A DNA stretch of 64,000 nucleotides from Corynebacterium sp. p3-SID1241 (GCA_025144025.1 JALXWS010000004.1:142799-206798), one strand, 5' to 3'. Counted from the stretch's first letter, positions 35,661-45,721 are shown. Notes: generated from the letters alone by a model not told the origin. Numbers and translations are program-made.

Positions 35661-35673
35661 GGAGGCCACTTTT

Positions 35674-37983
35674 ATGACCGTTCATAATGACACCGTAGAA
35701 AAGGCGCAGTCCACCCCAGACGAGCAGCAGCCCTACGCGGAGCTCGGCCTGAAGGATGACGAGTACCAGCGCATCCACGATATCCTGGGCCGCCGCCCCA
35801 CCGATGCGGAGCTGACCATGTACTCCGTCATGTGGTCCGAGCACTGCTCCTATAAGTCTTCCAAGACGCACCTGCGTTACTTTGGTGAGACCATGACCGA
35901 GGAGATGGGGGAGAAGATCCTCGCCGGCATTGGTGAGAACGCCGGCGTGGTCGATATCGGAGACGGCAACGCGGTGACTTTCCGCGTGGAGTCCCACAAC
36001 CACCCCTCCTACGTGGAGCCTTACCAGGGTGCGGCCACCGGCGTGGGCGGCATCGTCCGCGACATTATGGCCATGGGCGCTCGCCCAATCGCCGTGATGG
36101 ACCAGCTGCGCTTTGGGCCTGCCGACGCCCCCGATACCAAGCGCGTCCTTCCCGGCGTGGTCTCCGGTGTGGGTGGCTACGGCAACTCCCTGGGCCTGCC
36201 CAATATTGGTGGCGAAACCGTCTTTGATGAGACCTATGCCGGTAACCCACTGGTCAATGCCCTGTGCGTGGGTACCCTCAAGGTCGATGACCTGAAGCTG
36301 GCCTTCGCTTCCGGCAAGGGCAATAAGGTCATGCTCTTCGGCTCCCGCACCGGCCTGGATGGCATCGGCGGCGTGTCCGTGCTGGCCTCCGATACCTTCG
36401 AGGATGGCGCCGAGCGCAAGCTGCCGGCCGTGCAGGTGGGCGATCCCTTCGCAGAGAAGGTCCTCATCGAGTGCTGCCTGGACCTCTACCACGCCGGCGT
36501 GGTCGTAGGCATTCAGGACCTGGGTGGCGCGGGCCTGGCCTGCGCCACCTCGGAGCTTGCGGCCTCCGGCGATGGCGGCATGGAGGTCAACCTCGATAAT
36601 GTGCCGCTGCGCGCGCAGAATATGACCGCGGCCGAGATCCTCGCCTCCGAGTCCCAGGAGCGCATGTGTGCCGTTGTGGCTCCGGAAAACGTGGCGAAGT
36701 TCCGCGAAATCTGCGAGCACTGGGACGTCACCTGTGCTGATATTGGCGAGGTCACCGAGGGCAACCACCTGGTCATTCGCCACCAGGGCGAGGTCGTCGT
36801 GGATGCCCCGGCGGGAACCATTGCGGATGAGGCTCCGGTGTATGAACGCCCGTATGCCCGCCCGGAGTGGCAGGATGAGCTGCAGAAGTACCAGGGCACC
36901 GACAAGCGTGGCCTGGTTGAGGCCCTGCAGAAGCTCGTGTCCTCGCCGTCGCTGTGCTCGCGCGATTTCATCATGAACCAGTATGACCGCTACGTGCGCG
37001 GCAATACCGTCCAGTCCCACCACGCGGATGCCGGTGTGCTGCGCATCGATGAGGAGACCGGCCGCGGCGTGGCCGTTTCTGCCGATGCTTCCGGTCGTTA
37101 TACCAAGCTGGATCCGAACATGGGCGCCCGCCTCGCGCTGGCTGAGGCCTACCGCAACGTTGCCGTCACTGGCGCCAAGCCCGTCGCGATTACCAACTGC
37201 CTGAACTATGGTTCCCCGGAAAACCCCGACGTTATGTGGCAGTTCCGCGAGTCTGTACATGGGCTTGCCGACGCCGCCGTGGAGCTTTCCATTCCCGTTT
37301 CCGGCGGCAACGTCTCCTTCTACAACCAGACCGGCGAAGAGCCGATCCTGCCCACCCCAGTGGTGGGTGTGCTGGGCGTTATTGATGACGTGCACAAGGC
37401 CATCGGCAACGAGCTTGGCACCGTAGGTGAGAAGGAAGTGCTTATCGCCCTAGGTGAGACCAAGGACGAGTTCGGCGGCTCCATCTGGCAGCAGGTGAGC
37501 GCTGATACCTCCGATGCTTCCTCTCTCAATGGTCTGCCGCCACAGGTAGACATGGCCAACGAGAAGCGCTTGGCTGAGTTCTTCCACGGCAATGAGCTGC
37601 TCACCGCCGCGCACGATATCTCTGAGGGCGGCCTTGCCGTCACCGCCTTTGAGATGGCTAAGCGCGCCGGTGCGACTGCCGACGGCGCCGGCCTCGGCCT
37701 CAACCTGGATCTCACCGCGGTCCACGAGGACGAGTTCGTCGCCGCCTTCTCCGAGTCCGCCTCCCGCGTGCTCGTGGCCACCACCGCCGACCGCGCCGAT
37801 CAGGTGCTTGCCCGCGCCGGCGAGCTGGGTATCCCAGCCGCCATCGTTGGTGAGACCACCGAAACCGGCGCCCTCACCCTCGGCGGCGAGTCCGTCGCCA
37901 TCTCCCAGCTGGTTGCCGCCTGGTCCGCCACCCTGCCGGACCTCTTCGACCACGCCGTGGGTGCTAACTCCGTGGTGGAGTAA
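35674..37983 (+). CDS. purL: FGAM synthase subunit PurL (small type)
   Basis: PurL converts FGAR, ATP and ammonia to FGAM, step 4 of purine synthesis. The 769-residue small form requires PurS and PurQ, both encoded just upstream. Motifs include [12 protein letters not shown] (substrate His), [23 protein letters not shown], the second-half nucleotide site [12 protein letters not shown] and [19 protein letters not shown] about 9 nt before the ATG is a strong ribosome binding site. Confidence 0.96.
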   Translation: MTVHNDTVEKAQSTPDEQQPYAELGLKDDEYQRIHDILGRRPTDAELTMYSVMWSEHCSYKSSKTHLRYFGETMTEEMGEKILAGIGENAGVVDIGDGNAVTFRVESHNHPSYVEPYQGAATGVGGIVRDIMAMGARPIAVMDQLRFGPADAPDTKRVLPGVVSGVGGYGNSLGLPNIGGETVFDETYAGNPLVNALCVGTLKVDDLKLAFASGKGNKVMLFGSRTGLDGIGGVSVLASDTFEDGAERKLPAVQVGDPFAEKVLIECCLDLYHAGVVVGIQDLGGAGLACATSELAASGDGGMEVNLDNVPLRAQNMTAAEILASESQERMCAVVAPENVAKFREICEHWDVTCADIGEVTEGNHLVIRHQGEVVVDAPAGTIADEAPVYERPYARPEWQDELQKYQGTDKRGLVEALQKLVSSPSLCSRDFIMNQYDRYVRGNTVQSHHADAGVLRIDEETGRGVAVSADASGRYTKLDPNMGARLALAEAYRNVAVTGAKPVAITNCLNYGSPENPDVMWQFRESVHGLADAAVELSIPVSGGNVSFYNQTGEEPILPTPVVGVLGVIDDVHKAIGNELGTVGEKEVLIALGETKDEFGGSIWQQVSADTSDASSLNGLPPQVDMANEKRLAEFFHGNELLTAAHDISEGGLAVTAFEMAKRAGATADGAGLGLNLDLTAVHEDEFVAAFSESASRVLVATTADRADQVLARAGELGIPAAIVGETTETGALTLGGESVAISQLVAAWSATLPDLFDHAVGANSVVE

Positions 37984-38023
37984 GCCGCTTCGCAGTCCCG
38001 CAGCTCTACGACGCGGCCACGCG

Positions 38024-38049
38024 AAAAGTCCAGCCAAAGCTGGGCTTTT
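38024..38049 (+). terminator. purSQL terminator
   Basis: AAAAGTCCAGC, a 4-nt loop, then GCTGGGCTTTT followed by CTTGTTTT: a classic intrinsic terminator 40 bp after purL. Confidence 0.9.
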
Positions 38050-38114
38050 CTTGTTTTGCTCCATTAAACTACCGGTGCAACCGCAGTATTCGTCGAGAGC
38101 TATGTAGAAGGTCC

Positions 38115-38159
38115 TTGAAAGGCGATCGTCTGCGCCCGTACACTTACGGTATCGTAAGT
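38115..38159 (+). promoter_or_regulatory. Promoter with overlapping operator, hemolysin III gene
   Basis: TTGAAA (38115-38120), an 18-bp spacer and TACACT (38139-38144) form a promoter. A perfect inverted repeat ACTTACG-gtat-CGTAAGT (38142-38159) covers the end of the -10 and the start site, the usual position for a TetR-type repressor. The leader of about 43 nt then reaches the GTG at 38194. Confidence 0.6.
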
Positions 38160-38193
38160 ATCCGTTGTGAGGTAGCAGAAGGGACGCGCCGCC

Positions 38194-38916
38194 GTGGCAC
38201 AGATGCATGCAGATAGCGCGCCGGGGCCGGGCCTTGTCCAGCGCACGTACTGGATGGCGGACCGCGGGCCCAGGCCGCTAAGCCGTGGCTGGGGACATGC
38301 GATTGCAGCTTTGTTGTCGGTGATTTCCTCCACCGTGCTCATTACCTATGCATGGATGACGCTGCACTGGTGGCAGGGGCTTGGTGTGACTGTTTACGGA
38401 GTGGGGCTGGTGGGTCTCTTTGGCGTCTCGGCGCTGTATCACCGCTACCCGTGGGCGAGTACGCGGGCCGTGCAGTGGTGGCGGCGGGCGGACCACGCGA
38501 CCATCTCGGTGTTTATTGCGGCGACGTATACGCCGCTGTGCCTCATCGTGTTATCGCCGGTACAGGCGGCATGGATGCTAGGTGTTGCGTGGGTAGGAGC
38601 GATTCTCGGCGTGATTTTGAACCTGGTGTGGATTGGCCACCCGCGCTGGTTGGACGTGGTGGTCTACCTAGCGCTGGGCTGGCTGGTGCTGCCGCTCTTG
38701 CCCACGCTGTGGACGCAGGCCGGCGCGGCCGTCGTATGGTTGCTCTTCGCCGGCGGCGTGGTTTATTCGCTCGGTGCGCTGGTCTATGGCTTTAAGTGGC
38801 CAGGGCGCGACGCACGGTACTACGGCTACCACGAGCACTTCCACACCGCGACGATTGCGGCGGCGGTGGTACACCTCGTGGCGGTGTGGATGGTCGTGGT
38901 TCAGGGGGCTGCTTAG
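38194..38916 (+). CDS. Hemolysin III (PAQR/YqfA) family membrane protein
   Basis: The 240-residue protein has seven predicted membrane helices and the PAQR-type residues: Ser-x3-His in VSALYHRYPW, Asp in WRRADHATISVFIAATYTP, and a distal HEHFHTATIAAAVVH with His residues. These would form a zinc site facing the cytosol side of the bundle. Members are called hemolysin III, but hydrolase or stress-sensing roles are debated. Start GTG 38194 or ATG 38203. It overlaps the convergent asparaginase gene by 4 nt. Confidence 0.85.
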   Translation: MAQMHADSAPGPGLVQRTYWMADRGPRPLSRGWGHAIAALLSVISSTVLITYAWMTLHWWQGLGVTVYGVGLVGLFGVSALYHRYPWASTRAVQWWRRADHATISVFIAATYTPLCLIVLSPVQAAWMLGVAWVGAILGVILNLVWIGHPRWLDVVVYLALGWLVLPLLPTLWTQAGAAVVWLLFAGGVVYSLGALVYGFKWPGRDARYYGYHEHFHTATIAAAVVHLVAVWMVVVQGAA

Positions 38917-40088
38917 TCAGCGTCAGGGAAAAGCTCCGCGGGATCGGTGTCGGTCGTGATCGCGGCGGCTAGCAGCATGCGGGCTTGGGGAGCGCGTAAG
39001 GTGCCGGAGGAGATAACGCCGGCGTCGGCAAGCGTGGCACCGCCACCGGCACCGCCGTAGATTCCCTCCACCGGGCCGTGATCCACGCGGGTGGTGAGCA
39101 CGACCGGAACCTTCTTGGCCGCGGCCTTAGCGGCTTGGGCTAGCTCGTCGCCGATATTGCCGGCGCCCATTCCCTCAATCACAATGCCTTCGGCGCCGCT
39201 GTCCAAGGAGCGCTGGATAAGGTCGGCCGGCGCGCCGGGGTAGGCCGCGACGATATCGACGCGGGTATTGCCCAGCGGCTGATGCTTCAGAGCCTTCGGG
39301 CGCTGAGGCTGCTTCTCGCCATTGTTCTTCTCGCCATTGTTATTGGCAAAGCCATCGGCTTTGGACGTATCGGACTTGAAAGCGCCGCGGGCAGGAATGA
39401 CCTGATCCGCAAAGGCGATAAACGTGCCGCGGCCCCTATTGGTGGGATCGGTGACGGTCTTCACCGCGAGCGCCAAGTTATCCGGGCCATCTGGATTCGG
39501 ATCATCAAAGGGGCGCATTGCACCGGTTAAGGCCACCGGCTTCTCACTGTCTTGGAAGGTATCGACAGCGATGGCGGTCTCTTCCATGGAATCGGTGCCA
39601 TGGGTTACCACAACACCATCGACGTCCTTGCGCTGCAGCTCCTTGTGTACGGCCGTGATAATGCTATCGGTATCGTCCAAGGTCATCGCGGAAGAATCCA
39701 GCTTAGCAATGTCTTTGACCTCTAAGGTGAGTTTGTTGTTATCAAAGGTGCCAGAAAGCGGTTCCACCAACTTGGAGCCAGTAACGGTAGGCACCACCGC
39801 GCCAGTCTTATCGTGTGTGCTGGCGATAGTGCCGCCGGTAGAAAGGACCACCACGTGTCCCTCGGCGGTGGCGCGTGGGCCCTCGCTTTCCGTGGCGGAG
39901 GTTTCGGTTGCTTCTGTGGTCGCGGGCTCAGAACTGGTGGGGCTGTGCGAGGCGGAAGACTCGGGTGTGGTGGCCGAAGTTTCGTCCGCTGGGCGGTTAT
40001 CCGGATTCTGGCAGGACGCCAAGAGGCAGGCCGAAGCTATCAGGGCAAGGCCGGTGCGTACCGACCGGCGCAACGTTGGGGTGTGCAT
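38913..40088 (-). CDS. L-asparaginase, secreted lipoprotein form
   Basis: The 391-residue protein has a signal peptide with lipobox LLASC, a Ser/Thr/Glu-rich linker of about 50 residues, then a type II-like asparaginase domain. That domain carries VVVLSTGGTIASTHD with the catalytic Thr, and VVTHGTDSMEETA with the second Thr and Asp. It would release ammonia and aspartate from asparagine outside the membrane. A short Asn/Lys-rich insert (ANNNGEKNNGEKQPQRP) interrupts the domain. ATG 40088 starts the signal peptide, with GAGGG just before it; the open frame extends to 40154. Confidence 0.85.
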   Translation of the reverse strand: MHTPTLRRSVRTGLALIASACLLASCQNPDNRPADETSATTPESSASHSPTSSEPATTEATETSATESEGPRATAEGHVVVLSTGGTIASTHDKTGAVVPTVTGSKLVEPLSGTFDNNKLTLEVKDIAKLDSSAMTLDDTDSIITAVHKELQRKDVDGVVVTHGTDSMEETAIAVDTFQDSEKPVALTGAMRPFDDPNPDGPDNLALAVKTVTDPTNRGRGTFIAFADQVIPARGAFKSDTSKADGFANNNGEKNNGEKQPQRPKALKHQPLGNTRVDIVAAYPGAPADLIQRSLDSGAEGIVIEGMGAGNIGDELAQAAKAAAKKVPVVLTTRVDHGPVEGIYGGAGGGATLADAGVISSGTLRAPQARMLLAAAITTDTDPAELFPDAD

Positions 40089-40222
40089 ATTCCCTCGTTT
40101 CTGTGTGGATATAAGAGCAGACGGCAGGAAACCGTCGTCCGCGTATAAATTCATCTAAAGCAGAAAGACGTGGTTGCCGCTGCCACTATGGACTTGCTAA
40201 CACCGAAACGAGGGGAGAGCGG

Positions 40223-41233
40223 CTAGTCGATGTGCTGGTTCGACGGCGCCACCACCAAAGGCTTTGGCGAGTACTTGGCGCGCAGCTCACGCAGGAGGGT
40301 GGCGTGCTCGGCCAGGCGCTTGTCTTCCTCGGTATGGGGATTGAAGGGCCGGGCCACCTGCGGCTGGCCATCGTGGTCCAGGGCGATATAGGCCACGGTG
40401 GCATGGATGGCGGTTTGCAAGTGTTCCCGGCCGCCGCGGGGGTTACCGGAGCGGACGTGGATGGACATCTGCATCGAGCGGGTATCGGTGCGCATCATGC
40501 GGGCGTCGACCTCGATGAGGTCACCGATGGAAATCGGGCGGTAGAAGCGGATGCCGCCGGCGTACACCGCAACGGTGCGCTCCGCGGACCACTCCATGGT
40601 GCAAGCTGCGCCGGCCTCATCGATCCACTGCATGGCGGTGCCGCCGTGGACCTTGCCGCCCCAGTTGACGTCGGTGGGCTTGGCCAGGAAGCGATTGACC
40701 ATGCGCGGCGCATCAGAAGGCCCGTCATAGGTTTGCTTTTCCATCTCCGCCTCGATGGCATTGCGCAGCTCGATGCGGGACTTGGCGGCCTCTTCCACGC
40801 GGCGTTGCTCATCGGTCTCCGGCACAAAGGAAGGCACAGGGGTGGATTTGCCGGTAGCTGGGTCCTTGGCCACGAAAATAACCAGGCAATCGCAGGCGCG
40901 AGTGAAAATGCCCTCGCGCGGGTCGGCCGAAAGTACCTCGTTGACGATGTGCATAGAGGAGCGGCCGGTCATGGCGATACGCGAGCGCACCTCCACGATG
41001 TGCCCGGAAGGGATCGGCCGGGTGAAGTGGATATGGCCCACGTATGCGGTCACGCAGTACTGGCCGGACCACTGCACGGCGCAGGCATAGGCGGCCTTAT
41101 CAATCCATTCCAGGACGCGGCCGCCGCTGATGCCGGGGGCGCCGGCCATGGTGACGTCGGTTGGCGATGCCATAAAGCGTAGCGTCAGTGCCGGGGATTT
41201 CTGGATTTCCGCAACGGAGGGCGTAGGTGACAT
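40223..41233 (-). CDS. Acyl-CoA thioesterase, double hotdog
   Basis: The 336-residue protein holds two tandem hotdog domains, as in cytosolic acyl-CoA thioesterases. Each has a glycine-containing motif followed by an Asp-containing helix: [21 protein letters not shown] in the first half and [21 protein letters not shown] in the second. The two halves are clearly homologous. It should hydrolyse acyl-CoA to free acid and CoA; chain length is unknown. ATG 41233 is preferred because TATCTT lies 7 nt before it. It shares a 33-bp promoter region with the divergent SCP-like gene. Confidence 0.85.
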   Translation of the reverse strand: MSPTPSVAEIQKSPALTLRFMASPTDVTMAGAPGISGGRVLEWIDKAAYACAVQWSGQYCVTAYVGHIHFTRPIPSGHIVEVRSRIAMTGRSSMHIVNEVLSADPREGIFTRACDCLVIFVAKDPATGKSTPVPSFVPETDEQRRVEEAAKSRIELRNAIEAEMEKQTYDGPSDAPRMVNRFLAKPTDVNWGGKVHGGTAMQWIDEAGAACTMEWSAERTVAVYAGGIRFYRPISIGDLIEVDARMMRTDTRSMQMSIHVRSGNPRGGREHLQTAIHATVAYIALDHDGQPQVARPFNPHTEEDKRLAEHATLLRELRAKYSPKPLVVAPSNQHID

Positions 41234-41266
41234 AAACAACAAGATAACAGTAGTTATGATGTAAAT
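41234..41266. promoter_or_regulatory. 33-bp bidirectional leaderless promoter
   Basis: Minus strand: TATCTT (41241-41246), 7 nt before the thioesterase ATG. Plus strand: TATGAT (41255-41260), 6 nt before the ATG at 41267. The two hexamers are 8 bp apart, so RNA polymerase can occupy only one direction at a time. ATAAC-agta-GTTAT (41244-41257) is a perfect short palindrome between them. Confidence 0.6.
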
Positions 41267-41671
41267 ATGAAAAAGCCCGTCGATCCCGCCGCCACCCGCG
41301 CGGCCGTCATGGCCATCAAAGACTGGATTGCCGCCCCGGCGGAGCACGATAAGCCAGGTAGAGCCCTGCTTGCTGACGCCGTCCGGCGCACCGCCCGTAC
41401 CCTCGAAGCCGACGCGCCGGGCCACTCCGTGGAGTTGCGGGTACCCCCATTTGTTGCAGTGCAATGCATTGAGGGGCCCCGCCATACCCGCGGCACCCCA
41501 CCCAATGTGGTGGAGACTGATCCGGAAACCTGGCTGCGCCTAGCCACCGGATTGGCGGACTGGGAGGAGTCCTTAAGTACTGGTCGCGTCGATGCTTCCG
41601 GCTCCCGCGCGGGCGAAATCGCGCAGTGGCTGCCGCTTATTCCGTTAGTTTCCGGCGGCGCGACAGGCTAA
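41267..41671 (+). CDS. Sterol-carrier-like (SCP) protein
   Basis: This 134-residue protein belongs to the bacterial SCP-orthologue group often found upstream of purF in actinobacteria. It has an N-terminal helix ([13 protein letters not shown]), an arginine-rich central part, and [23 protein letters not shown], which resembles the lipid-binding SCP2-type fold. Function is unknown. purF starts 10 bp later but has its own -10. Confidence 0.7.
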   Translation: MKKPVDPAATRAAVMAIKDWIAAPAEHDKPGRALLADAVRRTARTLEADAPGHSVELRVPPFVAVQCIEGPRHTRGTPPNVVETDPETWLRLATGLADWEESLSTGRVDASGSRAGEIAQWLPLIPLVSGGATG

Positions 41672-41674
41672 TAT
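41669..41674 (+). promoter_or_regulatory. -10 element of purF (leaderless)
   Basis: TAATAT overlaps the stop codon of the SCP-like gene and ends 7 nt before the purF GTG. Confidence 0.55.
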
Positions 41675-41681
41675 AAACGCC

Positions 41682-43178
41682 GTGGTAGAAGTACATACTC
41701 CTAGTATCACCAATCTTGACGATCAGAATGAGCAGGAGCCCCGCGAAGAGTGCGGCGTCTATGGCGTGTGGGCTCCCGGGGAGGAAGTCTCCAAGCTGAC
41801 CTACTTCGGGCTCTTCGCCCTCCAGCACCGCGGCCAGGAAGCCGCCGGCATTGCGGTGGGCGATGATGACCGTATCGTCGTTTTCAAGGACATGGGCTTG
41901 GTGGCCAATATCTTTGATGAATCCATCCTGTCTGCCCTGCAAGGCAATGTGGCGGTGGGCCACACGCGCTATTCCACCGCCGGCGGCAAGGAATGGTCCA
42001 ATGTCCAACCGATGTTTTCTACCTCCTCTATCGGGGTAGATATTGCCCTTGGCCACAACGGCAACCTCGTCAACTATTTGGAGCTGCGTGAAGAGGCCGT
42101 GCAGCGCGGCTTGATTAAGCCCAATGAGGAATCGGTGTCCGATTCCATGTGCTTGTCTATGCTGCTTGCTGACGGCGTCGATGAAGAAACCTCCGTCTTC
42201 GACTCCGCCCGTGACCTGCTCCCGCGTGTTAAGGGAGCGTTTTGCCTGACCTTTACCGATGGCCACACCATGTACGCCGCCCGCGACCCGCACGGCGTTC
42301 GCCCGCTGGTCCTCGGCCGCCTGGCCAAGGGCTGGGTGGTCGCCTCGGAAACCTGTGCGCTGGATATCTCCGGCGCACAATTCATTCGTGAGATCGAGCC
42401 CGGCGAGCTCGTCGCCATCGATGAGGCCGGCATCCGTTCGGTGGACTTCGCGCCGGCTAGGCGTCATGGCTGTGTCTTCGAATACGTCTACTTAGCCCGC
42501 CCAGATAGCGATATAAAGGGCCGCTCCGTCAACGCCTCCCGCGTAGACATCGGCCGCCGCCTGGCCCGCGAATACCCGGCCGAGGGCGCGGACCTCGTCA
42601 TCCCGGTTCCCGAATCCGGCAACCCCGCTGCCGTGGGCTATGCCCGCGAGTCCGGCATCACCTTCGCTCACGGATTGGTTAAAAACGCCTATGTGGGCCG
42701 CACCTTCATCCAACCCACCCAGACCCTGCGCCAGCTGGGCATCCGCTTGAAGCTCAACCCGTTGCGCGAGGTCATTAATGGCAAGAAGCTGGTCGTGGTG
42801 GATGATTCCATCGTGCGCGGCAATACCCAGCGCGCGCTCATCCGCATGCTGCGCGAGGCTGGCGCGGCCGAGGTGCACGTACGCATCGCTTCCCCGCCGG
42901 TGAAGTGGCCGTGCTTCTATGGCATCGACTTCGCCTCCCCGGGAGAGCTCATCGCTAACGCCAGCCCCTCCGATGATCCAGAAACCGTCTGCGCCACTAT
43001 CTGTGACACCATCGGCGCCGATTCCCTGGGGTTTGTCTCGATCGAGGAGATGGTGGCCGCCACTGAGCAGCCCAACTCTGAGCTGTGCACCGCCTGCTTC
43101 TCAGGCGAGTACCCACTCGGCCTGCCCGCCGGAAACCCCAATGCAGACGCCGTGCGCACCTTGCTCGGCACCGAATAA
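41682..43178 (+). CDS. purF: Amidophosphoribosyltransferase
   Basis: PurF makes phosphoribosylamine from PRPP and glutamine, the committed step of purine synthesis. The 498-residue precursor has a 23-residue propeptide; cleavage would expose Cys24 (EECGVYGVWAPG) as the Ntn nucleophile. The PRPP site is LVVVDDSIVRGNTQR. Cys residues in CVFEYVYLARPDS and LCTACFSGEYP match the 4Fe-4S-containing Bacillus type. It starts with GTG at 41682, directly preceded by a -10. purM follows after 18 bp. Confidence 0.95.
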   Translation: MVEVHTPSITNLDDQNEQEPREECGVYGVWAPGEEVSKLTYFGLFALQHRGQEAAGIAVGDDDRIVVFKDMGLVANIFDESILSALQGNVAVGHTRYSTAGGKEWSNVQPMFSTSSIGVDIALGHNGNLVNYLELREEAVQRGLIKPNEESVSDSMCLSMLLADGVDEETSVFDSARDLLPRVKGAFCLTFTDGHTMYAARDPHGVRPLVLGRLAKGWVVASETCALDISGAQFIREIEPGELVAIDEAGIRSVDFAPARRHGCVFEYVYLARPDSDIKGRSVNASRVDIGRRLAREYPAEGADLVIPVPESGNPAAVGYARESGITFAHGLVKNAYVGRTFIQPTQTLRQLGIRLKLNPLREVINGKKLVVVDDSIVRGNTQRALIRMLREAGAAEVHVRIASPPVKWPCFYGIDFASPGELIANASPSDDPETVCATICDTIGADSLGFVSIEEMVAATEQPNSELCTACFSGEYPLGLPAGNPNADAVRTLLGTE

Positions 43179-43196
43179 CAAAGGATTTTTGAAACC

Positions 43197-44249
43197 ATGA
43201 GTGACAATACCTACGCAGCAGCCGGCGTCAGCATCGAAGAGGGCGACCGCGCCGTCGAGCTTTTCGCCCCACACGCTAAGCGCGCTACTCGCCCAGAGGT
43301 CTTAGGTGGCCTCGGCGGTTTTGCCGGGCTATTCAAGCTCGGCGAATACAAGGAACCGATCCTGGCCGCCGGTTCCGACGGCGTCGGCACCAAGCTTGCC
43401 GTAGCCCAGGCCATGGACAAGCACGACACCATTGGCATCGACTTGGTAGCTATGTGCGTTGATGACCTCGTTGTCTGCGGCGCGGAACCGCTTTTCCTGC
43501 AGGACTACATTGCTGTGGGCAAGGTTGTGCCGGAAAAAGTGGCCGAGGTGGTCAAGGGCATCGCCGAAGGCTGCGTGCAGGCCGGCGCCGCACTGCTGGG
43601 CGGCGAGACCGCAGAGCATCCTGGCATGATGGGAGAAAACGAATACGACGTCTCAGCCACTGCAGTCGGCGTGGTCGAGGCCGATGGGGTGCTGGGCCCA
43701 GACAAGGTTCACGATGGTGACGTGCTTATCGCCATGGGCTCGTCCGGCCTGCACTCCAATGGCTACTCCTTGGCCCGCCACGTACTCCTCGAGCAGGCCG
43801 GCATGCCTCTCGACGGCCACGTGGAAGAGCTCGGCCGCACCCTTGGTGAGGAACTGCTCGAGCCTACCCGCATTTACGCCAAGGACTGCTTGGCGCTGGC
43901 TAGCGAGTGTTCTGTCTCCACCTTCTGCCACGTCACCGGCGGAGGCTTGGCCGGCAACCTTGAGCGCGTCATCCCAGAGGGCTTGGCGGCCGATATCAAC
44001 CGCGCGACGTGGACTCCTGGCCAGATCTTCAAACTCATTTCCTCTGTGGGCAAGGTGGAGCTGGCCGAGATGGAAAAGACCTTCAACATGGGGGTTGGCA
44101 TGATTGCCGTGGTAAACCCAGAAGACCGTGACCGCGCCTTGGCCATGCTTACCGCCCGTCACGTCGATGCGTGGGAGCTGGGCACCGTCCGCTCTGCCTC
44201 CGGTGAGGAGCCGCGCGTGGTCATGCACGGCGAGCACTCAAACTTCTAG
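43197..44249 (+). CDS. purM: Phosphoribosylformylglycinamidine cyclo-ligase
   Basis: PurM (AIR synthetase) closes the imidazole ring of FGAM in an ATP-dependent step, directly after PurSQL. The 350-residue protein shows AAGSDGVGTKLAVAQAMDKHDTIGIDLVAMCVDD, LLGGETAEHPGM and FCHVTGGGLAGNLERVIPEG, all typical. Spacing to purF is 18 bp, so they are probably co-transcribed. Confidence 0.95.
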   Translation: MSDNTYAAAGVSIEEGDRAVELFAPHAKRATRPEVLGGLGGFAGLFKLGEYKEPILAAGSDGVGTKLAVAQAMDKHDTIGIDLVAMCVDDLVVCGAEPLFLQDYIAVGKVVPEKVAEVVKGIAEGCVQAGAALLGGETAEHPGMMGENEYDVSATAVGVVEADGVLGPDKVHDGDVLIAMGSSGLHSNGYSLARHVLLEQAGMPLDGHVEELGRTLGEELLEPTRIYAKDCLALASECSVSTFCHVTGGGLAGNLERVIPEGLAADINRATWTPGQIFKLISSVGKVELAEMEKTFNMGVGMIAVVNPEDRDRALAMLTARHVDAWELGTVRSASGEEPRVVMHGEHSNF

Positions 44250-44267
44250 CTGGGGCGGGCACGAGGA

Positions 44268-44293
44268 AGGGCCCTAGGAATTCCTAGGGCCCT
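44268..44293. terminator. Perfect 26-bp palindrome after purM
   Basis: AGGGCCCTAGGAA and its exact complement TTCCTAGGGCCCT abut with no spacer, lying between the converging purM and DUF3073 genes. RNA from either strand can fold into the same hairpin, so a bidirectional terminator is likely, although no T-run follows. Confidence 0.7.
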
Positions 44294-44318
44294 GGGCTAT
44301 CCGGCGGCGAGCGGAAGA

Positions 44319-44516
44319 TTAGCGTTCGTCGCGGTTTTCATCATCCCATTCGTCAACGTAGTCGGCGTATGGGTCATCCTCTTCGTAATCGTGGGAGTCA
44401 CCCTCTTGCTGTGCGGCGAGTTCCCGTTGCAGGGACTCGATATCCATTTCGGGTGAGTTGTACTTGAGCCGGCGTGCAACTTTGGTCTGCTTTGCCTTGG
44501 CGCGTCCGCGTCCCAT
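44319..44516 (-). CDS. DUF3073 small protein
   Basis: A 65-residue actinobacterial protein with a basic N-terminus (MGRGRAKAKQTKVARRLKY) and a strongly acidic C-terminus (EEDDPYADYVDEWDDENRD), the DUF3073 pattern. Function is unknown. ATG 44516 is preferred: AAGGGGG is 8 nt upstream, while the ATG at 44522 is only 2 nt from it. It lies convergent with purM. Confidence 0.85.
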   Translation of the reverse strand: MGRGRAKAKQTKVARRLKYNSPEMDIESLQRELAAQQEGDSHDYEEDDPYADYVDEWDDENRDER

Positions 44517-44656
44517 GTGCATGACCCCCTTGGGTTAGTAGGGCGCGCCAGGGATTCTTGGGCGCCCCATCGACTTGTCTATTTAGTATCTTCCTGTAAG
44601 ACACAATAGCCTGTGTGACGAAAAAATTCCGCACCGCCCCCTCTCTAGTGGGAGAT

Positions 44657-45721
44657 TTAGCGGCCGCGCAGCCGGTTTACCGCTTCGCGCCCGGCCTTGG
44701 GGCCCTCATCCTCGGGGATGGAGGAGGGATCGATCGACGCTGCGGTATCGTCCACCTCTAGGGTGCCGGCGTCCAGCGCAGAGCGCTTGACCAGTCCCAA
44801 GGCGATGGGCCCGTAATCGCAATCATCGACGATGGTGCCTATGCGGCCTACCTTACGTCCATTAAAAGTAATGTCATCGCCCACATTTGGCCGCTGCGGG
44901 GCAGAGCCATCGAGGTGAAGCTGCACCAAGAGGCGAGGGGAGCGGCCAAGGTTTTCCACGCGCGCTACCGTCTCCTGCCCACGATAGCAGCCTTTATTGA
45001 GGTGAACGTGGGCTGGAGTCTTGGCGTCGCGGCTGATCCACTGCGGCACCTCGTGTGGGATAGATTTATTGTCTAGGTCCGCTGCTAGCTCGGGCTCGCG
45101 AGCGCGCACGCGCTCGGCAGTAAAGGCCATAAGGCCTGCCAATCGTGCGCCAGATTCCTCAAGCCATTTCGTTGCTTCGACCAAGGATTCGCGTGGAACG
45201 CCGAGGTCAATGCGCCTAATTCCGGACCATTGGACTTCACGGGAAAACTCCACCATGGGCGGTGTTGCAATATCGGTATCACCCAGGAGGGTGAGGATGG
45301 CGATATCGGCTTCTTCCACGGTGACCTCGGACCAAAAGACCATCATGGTGAGGAATTTCAAAAGGGAGTCGAATTGGGCCGCAGGAACATCGATTAGGAA
45401 GGCATCCTCGGTACGGGTGATATCCATGTGGTGGAGGATATGGCCTTGTATATCTAGGTCGAGGGCGCCGGCGCTAAAGCCCGCTGGAGCCGCGTCAAGC
45501 TTTTGCGAAAGCAAGTTATTAAGGAACTCGGCGGCGTCCTTGCCGCTGACACGGATAACGCGGCGTTGGGATCGGTCAATGACTATGGTGCCGCCATCGG
45601 CGGCGCGTTGCTCGCCCAATGGATTGCCATAGTGCCAGGCCACCCCCTGGGCATCGAGTACGGTCGCGTCCTGGTGCTCCGCGGCACCGGCGCGCTGCAG
45701 AAGAGGCGAAGAATAACTCAC
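44657..45721 (-). CDS. ygfZ: Folate-dependent protein YgfZ (GcvT-like)
   Basis: The 354-residue protein is of the YgfZ/GcvT family, which binds tetrahydrofolate and assists iron-sulfur cluster enzymes. The diagnostic motif KGCYRGQETVARVENLG (K-G-C-Y-x-G-Q-E) is present with its key Cys. The start is GTG 45721, since TACCAT lies 8 nt before it and the sequence further upstream reads into the divergent gene. It shares a 30-bp promoter region with the PabC-like gene. Confidence 0.88.
   Translation of the reverse strand: MSYSSPLLQRAGAAEHQDATVLDAQGVAWHYGNPLGEQRAADGGTIVIDRSQRRVIRVSGKDAAEFLNNLLSQKLDAAPAGFSAGALDLDIQGHILHHMDITRTEDAFLIDVPAAQFDSLLKFLTMMVFWSEVTVEEADIAILTLLGDTDIATPPMVEFSREVQWSGIRRIDLGVPRESLVEATKWLEESGARLAGLMAFTAERVRAREPELAADLDNKSIPHEVPQWISRDAKTPAHVHLNKGCYRGQETVARVENLGRSPRLLVQLHLDGSAPQRPNVGDDITFNGRKVGRIGTIVDDCDYGPIALGLVKRSALDAGTLEVDDTAASIDPSSIPEDEGPKAGREAVNRLRGR

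Noticed and set aside
35629-37395. A 588-codon open frame antisense to purL
   Set aside because: The sense strand encodes a complete PurL with all motifs; the antisense translation is His/Gly-rich and resembles nothing.
44614-44790. Short plus-strand frame starting with GTG opposite the ygfZ 3' end
   Set aside because: It lies antisense to conserved YgfZ codons and has no support beyond a weak upstream hexamer.
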